Shown: positions 46,168 through 54,058 of the stretch, piece after piece | Position numbering within the stretch: the first letter of the stretch is position 1 | How the letters are laid out: the number at the start of each line of letters is the position of its first letter | Assembly (NCBI RefSeq): GCF_014191305.1 | Contig: NZ_JACHWJ010000001.1 | Span: 1,240,001 to 1,304,000 of the forward strand | From: Pseudoclavibacter helvolus | Lineage (GTDB): Bacteria > Actinomycetota > Actinomycetes > Actinomycetales > Microbacteriaceae | Direction: 5' to 3' | Length of the DNA: 64,000 bases | The notes under the pieces: generated by a model | Told to the model about the DNA's origin: nothing | Database searches by the model: none | The model's input: only the letters and a program-made list of their open reading frames with translations | Made by a program: the position numbers and the translations under genes

Positions 46168-47160
46168 TCAGCCCACGGCCTGAGCGAATTCGCTTGATGA
46201 CGACTCGGCGAGGTGCCGGAGATGCTCAGGGATGGGCATCCCCCGGCGCCTCGCAGCTTGCGCCCAGAGGCGCCCAGCCCTGTACGAGGAGCGGACGAGC
46301 GGACCGGCGAGCACGCCGAGGAATCCCATGTCCTCTGCGACGGTCTTGAGCTCCACGAACTCCTGCGGCTTGACCCAGCGCGCAACGGGCAGGTGCCTCG
46401 GGCTCGGCCGCAGGTACTGGGTGAGCGTGATGATGTCGCAACCGGCCTCGAGGAGGTCGCTGAGGGCGCGCTCGATCTCGTGCCGCTCCTCCCCCATCCC
46501 GAGAATCAGGTTGGACTTCGTGACGAGGCCAGCGCTCCTCGCCTGTGTGATGACGTCCAGCGATCGCTCGTACCTGAAGGCCGGGCGGATGCGTTTGAAG
46601 ATCCGCGGCACCGTCTCAACATTGTGGGCGAACACTTCTGGCTTCGACGAGAAGACCTCGGCGAGCAACTCGGGATTGCCCGAGAAATCGGTCGCGAGAA
46701 CCTCGACCCCGGTTGCGGGGTTCGCGGCGTGGATGCGCCGAACTGTCTCGGCGTGCAGCCACGCGCCCTCATCTGGTATGTCGTCACGCGCGACGCCGGT
46801 CACCGTTGCGTAGCGCAGCCCCATCGTGGTCACCGACTCGGCGACCCTCCGCGGCTCGTCCGTGTCGTAGTCGGCCGGCTTTCCCGTGTCGATCTGACAG
46901 AAGTCGCACCTCCTCGTGCACTGGGAGCCACCGATGAGGAACGTGGCCTCCCTGTCCTCCCAGCACTCGAAGATGTTCGGGCACCCCGCCTCCTGGCAGA
47001 CGGTGTGCAACCCGCCCGCCTTCACGATCTCGGAGACCTGCTTGAACTCTGGGCCCATCTTCGCCCTGGTCTTGATCCACTCCGGCTTGCGCTCGATCGG
47101 AGTCTGGGCGTTGCGCGCCTCGACTCGGAGCAGCTTCCTGCCCTCCGGCTTGATCGTCAC
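46168..47160 (-). CDS. lipA: Lipoyl synthase
   Basis: LipA is a radical SAM enzyme that inserts two sulphur atoms into octanoyl groups to make lipoate. The 330-aa protein holds both cysteine sets: the auxiliary cluster C55, C60, C66 ([12 protein letters not shown]) and the radical SAM cluster C81, C85, C88 (CTRRCDFC). The C-terminal RSSYRAG serine motif is intact. The start overlaps the lipB stop by four bases (ATGA), so LipB product (octanoylated protein) and its enzyme are made together. Confidence 0.97.
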   Translation of the reverse strand: MTIKPEGRKLLRVEARNAQTPIERKPEWIKTRAKMGPEFKQVSEIVKAGGLHTVCQEAGCPNIFECWEDREATFLIGGSQCTRRCDFCQIDTGKPADYDTDEPRRVAESVTTMGLRYATVTGVARDDIPDEGAWLHAETVRRIHAANPATGVEVLATDFSGNPELLAEVFSSKPEVFAHNVETVPRIFKRIRPAFRYERSLDVITQARSAGLVTKSNLILGMGEERHEIERALSDLLEAGCDIITLTQYLRPSPRHLPVARWVKPQEFVELKTVAEDMGFLGVLAGPLVRSSYRAGRLWAQAARRRGMPIPEHLRHLAESSSSEFAQAVG

Positions 47161-47804
47161 GCGGCGGCTTCCTTCCTGAGGTCGAGGTGCTGGACAAGGA
47201 GCTCGGCCGCTCGCGGAGCGATCTGCGCAGGAGTGATGACTCGTCCGACCTCAGCCTTCAACGAGGTGACACCAGCGTCGCTAATGCCGCACGGGACGAT
47301 GCGCTCGAACGGCTCGAGCTCATTGGAGCAGTTCAGGGCGAAGCCGTGCATCGTGCAGGCTTCGACGACGCGGACGCCGATGGCCGCGATCTTTCGAGGC
47401 GCATCCTCGTGCCCGACCCAGACGCCGGAGCGACCCGCCACCTGTCTGCCCACGACACCGAAGTCTGCGATGAGCTCGATCATCGCGGTCTCGAGTCGAC
47501 GCACGTGCGCCACGACATCGATTGGCTCCGGCAGCCTGACTATCGGGTAGCCGACAAGCTGCCCAGGACCGTGCCAGGTGAGCCGCCCACCTCTGTCCGC
47601 ATCCACGACAGGGGTACCGTCGATCGGTCGCTCGCTCGCCCGCGTGAGTCGCCCCGCCGTGTACACGCTCGGGTGCTCGAGCAACACGAGCGTGTCGCCT
47701 CGCGTTCCACTCGTTCGCTCCGCGTGGAGCCTTCGCTGCCGCGTCAGGGCCTGCGCGTAGTCGACCGCCTCTGCTCCGAATCCCGGTGTCAGCACATCCA
47801 TCAT
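47157..47804 (-). CDS. lipB: Octanoyltransferase
   Basis: LipB moves the octanoyl group from acyl-carrier protein to lipoyl domains of the 2-oxoacid dehydrogenases and GcvH, the step before LipA. The 215-aa protein has [17 protein letters not shown] (residues 71-87), the catalytic lysine K138 in [10 protein letters not shown] and the catalytic cysteine C172 in VPCGISDAG. It leads the lipB-lipA pair. Upstream is an A/T-rich stretch (47805-47850) that could hold the promoter. Confidence 0.95.
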   Translation of the reverse strand: MMDVLTPGFGAEAVDYAQALTRQRRLHAERTSGTRGDTLVLLEHPSVYTAGRLTRASERPIDGTPVVDADRGGRLTWHGPGQLVGYPIVRLPEPIDVVAHVRRLETAMIELIADFGVVGRQVAGRSGVWVGHEDAPRKIAAIGVRVVEACTMHGFALNCSNELEPFERIVPCGISDAGVTSLKAEVGRVITPAQIAPRAAELLVQHLDLRKEAAA

Positions 47805-47858
47805 GACCCCCAGTCTTACATATTTTGAACTGAGTACAACAATACGTTCGGGCCGAAA

Positions 47859-47884
47859 GAGGGGCGACCACTCGGTCGCCCCTC
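47859..47884 (-). terminator. Terminator after the roadblock gene
   Basis: Perfect 11-base arms (GAGGGGCGACC and complement) with loop ACTC lie 22 bases past the roadblock gene stop and before the lipB promoter region. The minus-strand transcript then runs into TCGGCC, so there is no T-run. Confidence 0.75.
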
Positions 47885-47905
47885 CTGGATCTGATCGCTG
47901 GGACG

Positions 47906-48274
47906 TCAGACTGCGATCTGCGATGCGACCGTCTTGAGCTTGTGTCGCGCAAGTGCCAGGTTGGCGCTCGTGCGGCTCAGCACGAGGTAGATGAAGAGCC
48001 CGCTGGCACCCTGCGTGTTGAGCACGTTGATCAGGTGGTACTGCGAGCTGAGCGTGATCAGGATGTCGTCGATCTCGTCAGTCAGACCGAGCTCAGACAT
48101 CGTGCTGAGCTTCGCGCGCACGACGTTCGAGTTGCCGGCGGCGGCGATGCCGAGGTCGAAGGACGGGTTGCCGCCCTGAGCGAGTGCCATGCCGCTGGCA
48201 TAGTCAACGATCGCGGCGCCGGTCGCGCCTTCGATGCTGAGCAGCTGCTTGATTGCTTCGTCGAGTGAACTCAT
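47906..48274 (-). CDS. Roadblock/LC7 domain protein
   Basis: The 122-aa protein is a single roadblock/LC7-like domain (MglB/CvnB type): [20 protein letters not shown], a central [20 protein letters not shown], and [25 protein letters not shown]. Such proteins bind or activate small GTPases, as in the Streptomyces conservons, or form multimers. No GTPase, histidine kinase or DUF742 partner is adjacent. The ATG has AAGGGG about ten bases upstream. The divergent neighbour across a 478-base gap is the degenerate RbsA-like ATPase. Confidence 0.75.
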   Translation of the reverse strand: MSSLDEAIKQLLSIEGATGAAIVDYASGMALAQGGNPSFDLGIAAAGNSNVVRAKLSTMSELGLTDEIDDILITLSSQYHLINVLNTQGASGLFIYLVLSRTSANLALARHKLKTVASQIAV

Positions 48275-48752
48275 GTGGTCTTTCCCCTTTGCATGTCGAG
48301 CGTCGGACTCGGCACTCCGATTCGACGAGCAGAAAATAGTCCTGCGTTATCGTCCATTCCGAAGTGCTTCTGTCGTCTTGCTCCCCTTTGCCGACCAGAT
48401 CGCCATCCGATTCCGCGTCGCCGTCCGTTGCTCAGGATCGAAGATCACGAGACGACAGCACAGCAGCGAAGGCCGTTGCCGCCGCGCCAGTCTGGCTCAA
48501 GAGCCTCCGCCTCCATTGCAGTGAATAGCGGACCTGCGCGTCAACCTCAGCCGGTCGAAGATCGAGTCGGTGTTGGCCACCGACGGCAGCCGACATGACC
48601 ATAACTCACACGAGAACCGCGCCAATACGCGGGTGATCGCGCGTATCATATAGATTTACCTCGTCCGAGTTCGTGGTTCGCCGCCAGGGGGCGGACAAAC
48701 GACGCGTTGTCGATCCCAGAATCGCGCGTCGCAGAGCTATCGAGGGGGAACG
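48275..48752. other. 478-base divergent intergenic region, no gene seen
   Basis: No open frame here has a ribosome-binding site, coding character or recognisable product. The half near the roadblock gene looks featureless apart from an A-rich patch at 48331-48340 that could hold its promoter. The half near the ATPase gene contains a GC-poor stretch (48640-48663) and an inverted repeat at 48625-48646. The long gap and the divergent layout suggest that both genes are regulated from it. Confidence 0.5.
48625..48646. promoter_or_regulatory. Operator-like inverted repeat with adjoining promoter-like AT-rich stretch
   Basis: Seven-base arms ATACGCG and CGCGTAT flank an eight-base spacer. TATCAT and TATAGAT lie immediately downstream at 48644-48655 in a GC-poor island, fitting a -10 region for the ATPase gene, about 100 bases before its ATG. 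A repressor or activator could bind the repeat. No regulator gene is adjacent. Confidence 0.35.
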
Positions 48753-50249
48753 ATGGACACTCTTGTACACATGACTGGTGCGACGGCTTCGTACGGTAAC
48801 CGGCAGGTGCTTCGAGAGATCGATCTCACCCTCTACCGAGGCCAGATCGTCGGGCTCATCGGCATCAACGGGGCCGGCAAGAGCACACTCGTCAGCACGC
48901 TCGTCGGGCGACACCAGCTCGATTCCGGAACCATGATTCTCGGCGAGGAGCCGTACGCTCCTGAAACGCTCGAGGAGGCGCAGGCCTGCGGAGTCGGCGT
49001 CATCACTCAGAACGCGGAGCCTCCGGCCGGCCTGACGGTTGCGCAGGCGCTCTTCCGCAACACCTACCGTGCAGGCGAGACGCACGAGGCCGTGCTCGAG
49101 CGAGCACAGGAGCTCTCCGACCAGACCGGTGCTGACCTCGATCTGGACGCCATGATCGACGAGCTCGACCGCGGGAGGCGTGCACTCGTCGAAGTGGTGC
49201 GCATGCTCGCTGAAGAGGCACAGCTTGTTGTCATCGACGAGGTGGCAGTCACGCTCGCCGACCATGAGATCGCGCTGCTCCACCGTGTGCTGCGCCAGCT
49301 TGCGGCCCAGGGGCGGGGCATCCTGTACATCACGCACCGCATGGATGAGGTGCAGTCGATCGTCGACCGCGTGCTCGTGCTCCGTGAGGGCAAGATCGCC
49401 ATCGACACCCCTATCGCGGGCCTCAGCTCTGAAGAGCTCACGATCATGCTCATCGGCGAGCTCCCCGAAGCGGACGCGACGCTCGCGGCTGCCGCCGACG
49501 ACGCTCACCGCGTAGCACTGGCCGCGTTCGGCGTTGGCGACAACAACCTGCTGCACGGCGTCGACCTGCACGTCCGACCGGGCGAAGTCGTCGGAATCAC
49601 GGGCACCCACGATTCCGGTGTCCGCCAGCTCATCGAGATCCTCGGAGGAGCGGCACGCCCCAAGGAGGGCCACGTCGAGCTCTTCGGGGAACCCGTCGAC
49701 CTTACGGAAGAAGGCGTCGCTGAAGCGCACGGCGTCAGCTTCCTCCCCGACGCCGTGCCGTCATTCGACGCCGATCGGAGCCTCATCCAGGGCGTCGACA
49801 AGGCCGACGGCTCCCTCAGCGCCGAGATCTCGCGAGCGCGCAAGATGATCGACCTCGTGAACCGTCTGCGGATCAACACCACGAACATCCATGCCGCGCT
49901 CGACGAGCTCTCGGGTGGCGACCAGCAGAAGGCCGAGTTCATCCGTGCCGTCGAACGCGGCGGCAACGTGCTGGTACTTGCCCACCCCACGCAGGGCGTC
50001 GATGTCGGGGCGCGCCGTTCCGTCTTCGCGTTCCTTCACAGCCTCGCCGAGACCGGCACCTCGGTTGTCTTCCTCGGCACCGACATGACGGAGCTCCTGC
50101 AGTGGAGCCACCGCGTCGTGGTGCTCGCCAACGGCCGCACCGCGCTCGAGGGCCGCTCCGAGCTGCTCGACGAGGACATGATCGTGCACGCCATGCTCGG
50201 CGCGCAACGGCCTGAGCGGGTCGGGCGCCGGGCCGCCATCACCGCCTAG
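48753..50249 (+). CDS. Orphan RbsA-like twin ABC ATPase with degenerate motifs
   Basis: The 498-aa protein has the two ATPase domains of sugar importers (RbsA/MglA). The first half keeps Walker A (GINGAGKST, 37-45) but its signature reads LDRGRRALVE instead of LSxGxxQ, and Walker B ends DEVAVTL. The second half has a P-loop-like GITGTHDSGVRQL lacking Lys, as usual for RbsA, an intact LSGGDQQKAEF, and LVLAHPTQGVDVGAR where LDEPTRGVDVGA is expected, so the catalytic Asp-Glu are gone. No permease or binding-protein gene is near. It may be a regulatory ATPase or a subunit of a transporter encoded elsewhere. Confidence 0.8.
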   Translation: MDTLVHMTGATASYGNRQVLREIDLTLYRGQIVGLIGINGAGKSTLVSTLVGRHQLDSGTMILGEEPYAPETLEEAQACGVGVITQNAEPPAGLTVAQALFRNTYRAGETHEAVLERAQELSDQTGADLDLDAMIDELDRGRRALVEVVRMLAEEAQLVVIDEVAVTLADHEIALLHRVLRQLAAQGRGILYITHRMDEVQSIVDRVLVLREGKIAIDTPIAGLSSEELTIMLIGELPEADATLAAAADDAHRVALAAFGVGDNNLLHGVDLHVRPGEVVGITGTHDSGVRQLIEILGGAARPKEGHVELFGEPVDLTEEGVAEAHGVSFLPDAVPSFDADRSLIQGVDKADGSLSAEISRARKMIDLVNRLRINTTNIHAALDELSGGDQQKAEFIRAVERGGNVLVLAHPTQGVDVGARRSVFAFLHSLAETGTSVVFLGTDMTELLQWSHRVVVLANGRTALEGRSELLDEDMIVHAMLGAQRPERVGRRAAITA

Positions 50250-50263
50250 CGGACAGACCTCAT

Positions 50264-50297
50264 GGAGGTTGCTCGGCCCTCTGGCCGGGCAGCCTCC
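50264..50297. terminator. Terminator between the ATPase gene and the shikimate-dehydrogenase-like gene
   Basis: Fifteen-base arms pair with only two G-T type mismatches around the tetraloop CTCT. It lies 14 bases after the plus-strand stop and 15 bases before the end of the convergent minus-strand gene, so it can serve both. Confidence 0.75.
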
Positions 50298-50312
50298 ACC
50301 GGGTTCGCCCTG

Positions 50313-51128
50313 CTAGCCCTCCCTGGAGAACGCGGCCGCACGGTCGACCTGGTCGGCCGTGATGCTCCTGCCCGTGTACTTCTCGAACTGGCGCGCGGCC
50401 TGCAGGGCGGCGACGGCGGCACCGGTGACGACGGGAACGCCACGGGCCCGAGCGAGACGGATGAGCGGAGTCTCGGCGGGGAACGCGACGACGTCGAAGA
50501 CGAGCGCTGCGGCTGCTACCTGCTCCCCCGTGAAGGACAGCGCGTCTTCATCGGCCCCCGTCATGCCGAGTGGGGTGACGTTGACGAGCGCAAACGGGCC
50601 AGGGGCCGGGTCGGTGACCTGCCAGCTGTAGCCGCACTTCTCGGCGAGCGCCGAGCCGGCGGCTTCGTTGCGCGCGACCACCGTGAGGTCCGCGAAGCCC
50701 GCGTCCCGGAAGGCCGCCACGACGGCCTTGGCCATGCCGCCTGCTCCCCGAACGACGACGGGCAGCGCGGGGCTGATCTGGTGTTCCGCGATGAGTTCCG
50801 CGATGGCCTCGTAGTCAGTGTTCGACGCGATGAGCCTGCCGCCGTCGTTGACGATCGTGTTGACCGACTCGATGGCGAGCGCCGAAGGGTCGAGCTCGTC
50901 GACCAGCGGGATGACGGCTTCCTTGAACGGCATCGACACTGAGCATCCCCGAATCCCGAGCGCTCTGACGCCACGAATCGCACCCTCGAGGTCCTCCGTG
51001 GTGAAGGCCTTGTAGATGAAGTTGAGGCCCAGTTCCTCGTAGAGGTAGTTGTGGAACCGCGTCCCGAGGTTCGACGGTCGCGCCGCAAGCGAGATGCAGA
51101 GGGTCATGTCCTTGTTGAGAATCGGCAT
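50313..51128 (-). CDS. Shikimate dehydrogenase-like protein (HI0607/SdhL type)
   Basis: The 271-aa protein closely follows the HI0607 group of AroE-like proteins: MPILNKDMTLCISLAARPSN, FHNYLYEELGLNFIYKAFTT, IRGVRALGIRGCSVSMPFKE and GAGGMAKAVVAAFRDAGF (NADP site). This group reduces shikimate poorly and its true substrate is uncertain. It is unlikely to be the aromatic-pathway AroE of this organism, since no other aro gene is near. The start at ATG 51128 lacks a strong ribosome-binding site. It is monocistronic and ends in a strong hairpin. Confidence 0.88.
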   Translation of the reverse strand: MPILNKDMTLCISLAARPSNLGTRFHNYLYEELGLNFIYKAFTTEDLEGAIRGVRALGIRGCSVSMPFKEAVIPLVDELDPSALAIESVNTIVNDGGRLIASNTDYEAIAELIAEHQISPALPVVVRGAGGMAKAVVAAFRDAGFADLTVVARNEAAGSALAEKCGYSWQVTDPAPGPFALVNVTPLGMTGADEDALSFTGEQVAAAALVFDVVAFPAETPLIRLARARGVPVVTGAAVAALQAARQFEKYTGRSITADQVDRAAAFSREG

Positions 51129-51162
51129 GTCGCCAGTATGGCCCGTCAGCGCGGCGAGCGCC

Positions 51163-51735
51163 TCAGTGCAGGTCGAGGCGCATGAGGACTCGAGGGAAGC
51201 CGTTCAGCACGGAGTCGGTGTCGGAGACCTTCGAGAAGCCAGCCTTCTCGAACAGGGAGCGCGTGCCGACGTAGGCCATCGTCAAGTCGACCTTCGCTCC
51301 CCCGTTGTCCACGGGCTACGCCTCGACGGCGGGCGCGTCGTGGTCCTTCGCGAACTGCACGGCGCCCTCGACCAGCCGGTGCGAGATGCCCTGACCGCGG
51401 AACCCGGGACGTACCCGGACGCACCACAGCGACCAGACCGGCAGGTCGTCGAGGTGCGGGATGCGGCGGTTGCGGGCGAAGCTCGTGTCGCTTCGTGGGT
51501 GCACGGCGGCCCAGCCGACTACCTCATCCCCCTCGTAGGCGAGGACACCAGGAGGGATCTTCTGCCGCAGCAGCCGCTTGACCCGCTCGCCGCGTTCGGG
51601 GCCGGCGAGCGACTGATTCTCCTTGGACGGGATGCGGTAGCTGAGGCACCAGCACACGTTGGCGTCCGGCCACTTGGGGCCGACCATCGTCTTCACGTCG
51701 GCGAAGTGCTTCGCCGCTCGAACCTCGATCACCAT
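51163..51735 (-). pseudogene. GNAT family N-acetyltransferase, interrupted by an in-frame stop
   Basis: The frame reads from ATG 51735 (MVIEVRAAKHFADVK) through the acetyl-CoA loop (VRVRPGFRGQGISHRLVEGA) to VEA, then TAG at 51316-51318 at codon 140. The same frame continues without another stop as PVDNGGAKVDLTMAYVGTRS and FEKAGFSKVSDTDSVLNGFP, ending TGA at 51163-51165. Relatives read EAYPVD here, so a TAC to TAG change splits a 190-residue protein. The truncated form would lack the last strand-helix-strand of the fold. Either a real nonsense mutation or a sequencing error. The frame upstream of 51735 runs into the tRNA. Confidence 0.8.
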
Positions 51736-51781
51736 GCCGGCATCGTGCCACGCGAAGCTCGACGCTCGCGGGAAGCGCTCA

Positions 51782-51859
51782 TGGTGCCCCACCAGGGACT
51801 CGAACCCTGACCTGGAAAGATTTTAAGTCTTCTGCCTCTGCCAATTGGGCTAGTGGGGC
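51782..51859 (-). tRNA. tRNA-Leu (anticodon UAA), with encoded CCA
   Basis: On the minus strand the 78-base molecule folds as a cloverleaf: acceptor GCCCCAC/GTGGGGC, a three-pair D stem, anticodon stem GAAGA/TCTTT with loop CTTAAAA (anticodon TAA), T arm CAGGG-TTCGAGT-CCCTG and 3' ACCA. UAA decodes UUA leucine. The region between anticodon and T stems is only six bases (CCAGGT), not the long arm expected of bacterial leucine tRNAs. It lies between the ndh terminator and the GNAT remnant, and is probably transcribed from its own promoter. Confidence 0.85.
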
Positions 51860-51865
51860 GTACAA

Positions 51866-51903
51866 GTCGGGGCCGCCGCATCCGGAGATGAGGCGGCCCC
51901 GAC
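51866..51903 (-). terminator. Terminator of ndh
   Basis: Perfect 12-base arms (GTCGGGGCCGCC and complement) enclose a 14-base loop. The hairpin begins nine bases past the ndh stop on the minus strand and separates it from tRNA-Leu. Confidence 0.8.
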
Positions 51904-51911
51904 GAGGTCAG

Positions 51912-53405
51912 CTACTTGCTGTCGCCAGCGGGAGCCTTGGCAGCGCGCGCCGGAGCGGGCTTGCCTGCTGCGGGCTTGGCAGCGACGGCCTCGGCCGGCT
52001 TCTCGGCGGCCTTGTCAGCTTCTGGCTTCTTGTCGGCGTCAGCCGCGGGCAGCTTGGCCGGCGCCGCGTCGGCGGCGGGAGCAGCCGGACGGGGACGCGA
52101 AGCGAAGCGCTCGAACGCTGCGCGGGGCGTCTCGCGGGCGCTGATCGACACGAAGTCGCGGCCGAGCACGAAGTTGTTGATCCAGCCCGTGAGCACGCGG
52201 ATCTTGCGCTCGACGGTCGGGATCGCCAGGTCGTGGTAGCCGCGGTGAGCGAGCCACGCGAGCACACCGGTCAGGGCGAAGGTGCCCGACTGGAACACGC
52301 CGACACCGATGCCGAGGCCGGCAACCGCGCCCATGTTCTCGTGGTAGTAGTCCTTCGGCGTTCCGCCGCGGAGCGTTGCGACGAGGTTCGAGGCCATGAG
52401 CTTGCCCTGGCGAACCGCGTGCTGTGCGTTCGGCACGCAGAAGCCACCGACTCCGCCACCGGACAGGTCAGGAACGGCCGACACGTCGCCAGCTGCCCAA
52501 GCGTCCTGCACGATGCCGTTGTCACCCTCGACCCGGAGGTCAGCGCGCGCACGGAGGCGTCCGCGCTCGTCAACCGGGAGGTCGCTGTTGCTCTTGATGA
52601 CGGGAGCAGCCATGACGCCTGCGGTCCAGACGATGACATCGGTGGGGAACTTGTCTCCAGCCGAGGTCTCGACGACGCCGTCAACGGCAGAGGTGACCTG
52701 CGTGTTGAGGTGGACCGTCGCACCGCGCTCTGCGAGGTTCTTGATCACCCAGAGAGCCGTGTCCTCCGAGACCTCGGGCATGATGCGCCCTGCGGCCTCG
52801 ATGAGGTGGAAGTGCACGTCGTCGAACTGCAGCGACGGGTAGTCCTCGAGCAGCGCGGTCGCGAGCGAACGCATCTCAGCGAACGACTCGATACCTGCGA
52901 AGCCACCGCCGACGACCACGAAGGTCAGGAGTCGCGTGCGCTCCGGGCCCGGGGCCATGGTCGACGCCTTGTTGAAGTTGTCGATCATCGTGTCGCGAAT
53001 CCACGTGGCTTCTTCAATCGTCTTCACGCCGATGGCGTTGTCGGCGATGCCAGGGATCGGGAACGTGCGCGAGACGGCGCCAGCGGTGACCACGATGATG
53101 TCGTAGTTGACCGTGTAGGGCTCGCCGATCTCAGGCTTGATGGTCGCCGTCTTCGTGGCGTGGTCGATGTTCGTGACCTCAGCCGTGATGACGCGCGAGC
53201 GCTTGAGGTGACGACGCAGCGAGACGACCGCGTGACGCGGCTCGATGTTTCCGCTGATGACCTCTGGGAGGAATGGCTGGTACGTCATGTACGGCAGCGG
53301 GTCGACAACTGTGACTTGGGCTTCGCCCGGGTTCAGCTGCTTCTCAAGCTGCCACGCCGTGTAGAAGCCGGCGTAGCCTCCGCCAACGATGAGAATCTTA
53401 GTCAC
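51912..53405 (-). CDS. ndh: Type II NADH dehydrogenase (NDH-2)
   Basis: This membrane-bound flavoprotein passes electrons from NADH to menaquinone without pumping protons. The 497-aa protein has two dinucleotide folds: IVGGGYAGFYTAWQLE (FAD, residues 6-21) and VVVGGGFAGIESFAEM (NADH, near 163). YMTYQPFLPEV, WAAGDVSAVPDLS and PNAQHAVRQGKLMASN are also typical. About 65 C-terminal residues form an Ala/Pro/Lys-rich low-complexity tail with no similarity to the enzyme core. It is transcribed alone between DUF501 upstream and the tRNA downstream. Confidence 0.93.
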   Translation of the reverse strand: MTKILIVGGGYAGFYTAWQLEKQLNPGEAQVTVVDPLPYMTYQPFLPEVISGNIEPRHAVVSLRRHLKRSRVITAEVTNIDHATKTATIKPEIGEPYTVNYDIIVVTAGAVSRTFPIPGIADNAIGVKTIEEATWIRDTMIDNFNKASTMAPGPERTRLLTFVVVGGGFAGIESFAEMRSLATALLEDYPSLQFDDVHFHLIEAAGRIMPEVSEDTALWVIKNLAERGATVHLNTQVTSAVDGVVETSAGDKFPTDVIVWTAGVMAAPVIKSNSDLPVDERGRLRARADLRVEGDNGIVQDAWAAGDVSAVPDLSGGGVGGFCVPNAQHAVRQGKLMASNLVATLRGGTPKDYYHENMGAVAGLGIGVGVFQSGTFALTGVLAWLAHRGYHDLAIPTVERKIRVLTGWINNFVLGRDFVSISARETPRAAFERFASRPRPAAPAADAAPAKLPAADADKKPEADKAAEKPAEAVAAKPAAGKPAPARAAKAPAGDSK

Positions 53406-53456
53406 GTACTTGTACTCCCTGCATGCGATGGTTGGGCGAGGAAAACCTTGTCAAGT

Positions 53457-53987
53457 CTACTCCTGCGCGTCACCGGCGAGTGCATCGCCGGGGTTGGCGC
53501 ACACGCAGCGCTGCGGCGACCAGGTTGAGAGTTCGAGCGCCCAGTCGCCGACCCGGTTCACACCGGGACCCGCGACGAGCGAATGCGCGGCAAGGGCGTG
53601 CAGGCATTTGACGCGCGTCGGCATGCCGCCCGCCGTGACGCCGGCGATCTCCTCGACCACCTCGACCGATTCGCGCTCCGCGAGGTAGCGCTCGTGTGCG
53701 GCGAGGTAGGCGGCGCGGAAGTCATCATCGTCGCTGAGACGCTGTTGCATCTCCGGCATGATCTGGTCTGCCTCGATCTGCGACATTGCGATCGTCGCAG
53801 CCGGGTGCGACAGGTAGTAGAGGGTTGGGAACGGCGTGCCGTCTGGGAGCCGAGGACGCGTGACCACAACCGTCGGGTTACCGCAAGCACAGCGCGCTCC
53901 GATGCCGACGACGCCCCGCATGGGTCGGCCGAGCTGCTCGCGCATGACCTCGAGGTCGCGTTCGGTGGCTTCTGAGTACTCGAGCAT
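53457..53987 (-). CDS. DUF501 domain-containing protein
   Basis: The 176-aa protein carries the DUF501 pattern: RCACGNPTVVVTRPRLPDGTPFPTLYYLSHP and GGMPTRVKCLHALAAHSLVAG, with cysteines and histidines that may bind metal. The family lies between the divisome gene ftsB/divIC and ppx in actinobacteria (Rv1025-like in M. tuberculosis). Its function is unknown. ATG 53987 is taken as the start. The gene follows ftsB by 71 bases, in one transcript with it and probably eno. Confidence 0.9.
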   Translation of the reverse strand: MLEYSEATERDLEVMREQLGRPMRGVVGIGARCACGNPTVVVTRPRLPDGTPFPTLYYLSHPAATIAMSQIEADQIMPEMQQRLSDDDDFRAAYLAAHERYLAERESVEVVEEIAGVTAGGMPTRVKCLHALAAHSLVAGPGVNRVGDWALELSTWSPQRCVCANPGDALAGDAQE

Positions 53988-54058
53988 TCGTCACTTTCGG
54001 CTCTGCTTGGCGCATGCGTGCTGACGCGCATCCGCTGGTCTCGTTCGTGAAGGTGGTG

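Noticed and set aside
48753-50249. Naming the twin ATPase as ribose importer subunit RbsA
   Set aside because: No permease or binding protein is near, and catalytic residues are missing, so only family membership is claimed.
51736-51792. Upstream start for the GNAT gene at 51792
   Set aside because: The extra residues are encoded by the tRNA-Leu 3' end. The conserved domain begins at ATG 51735.
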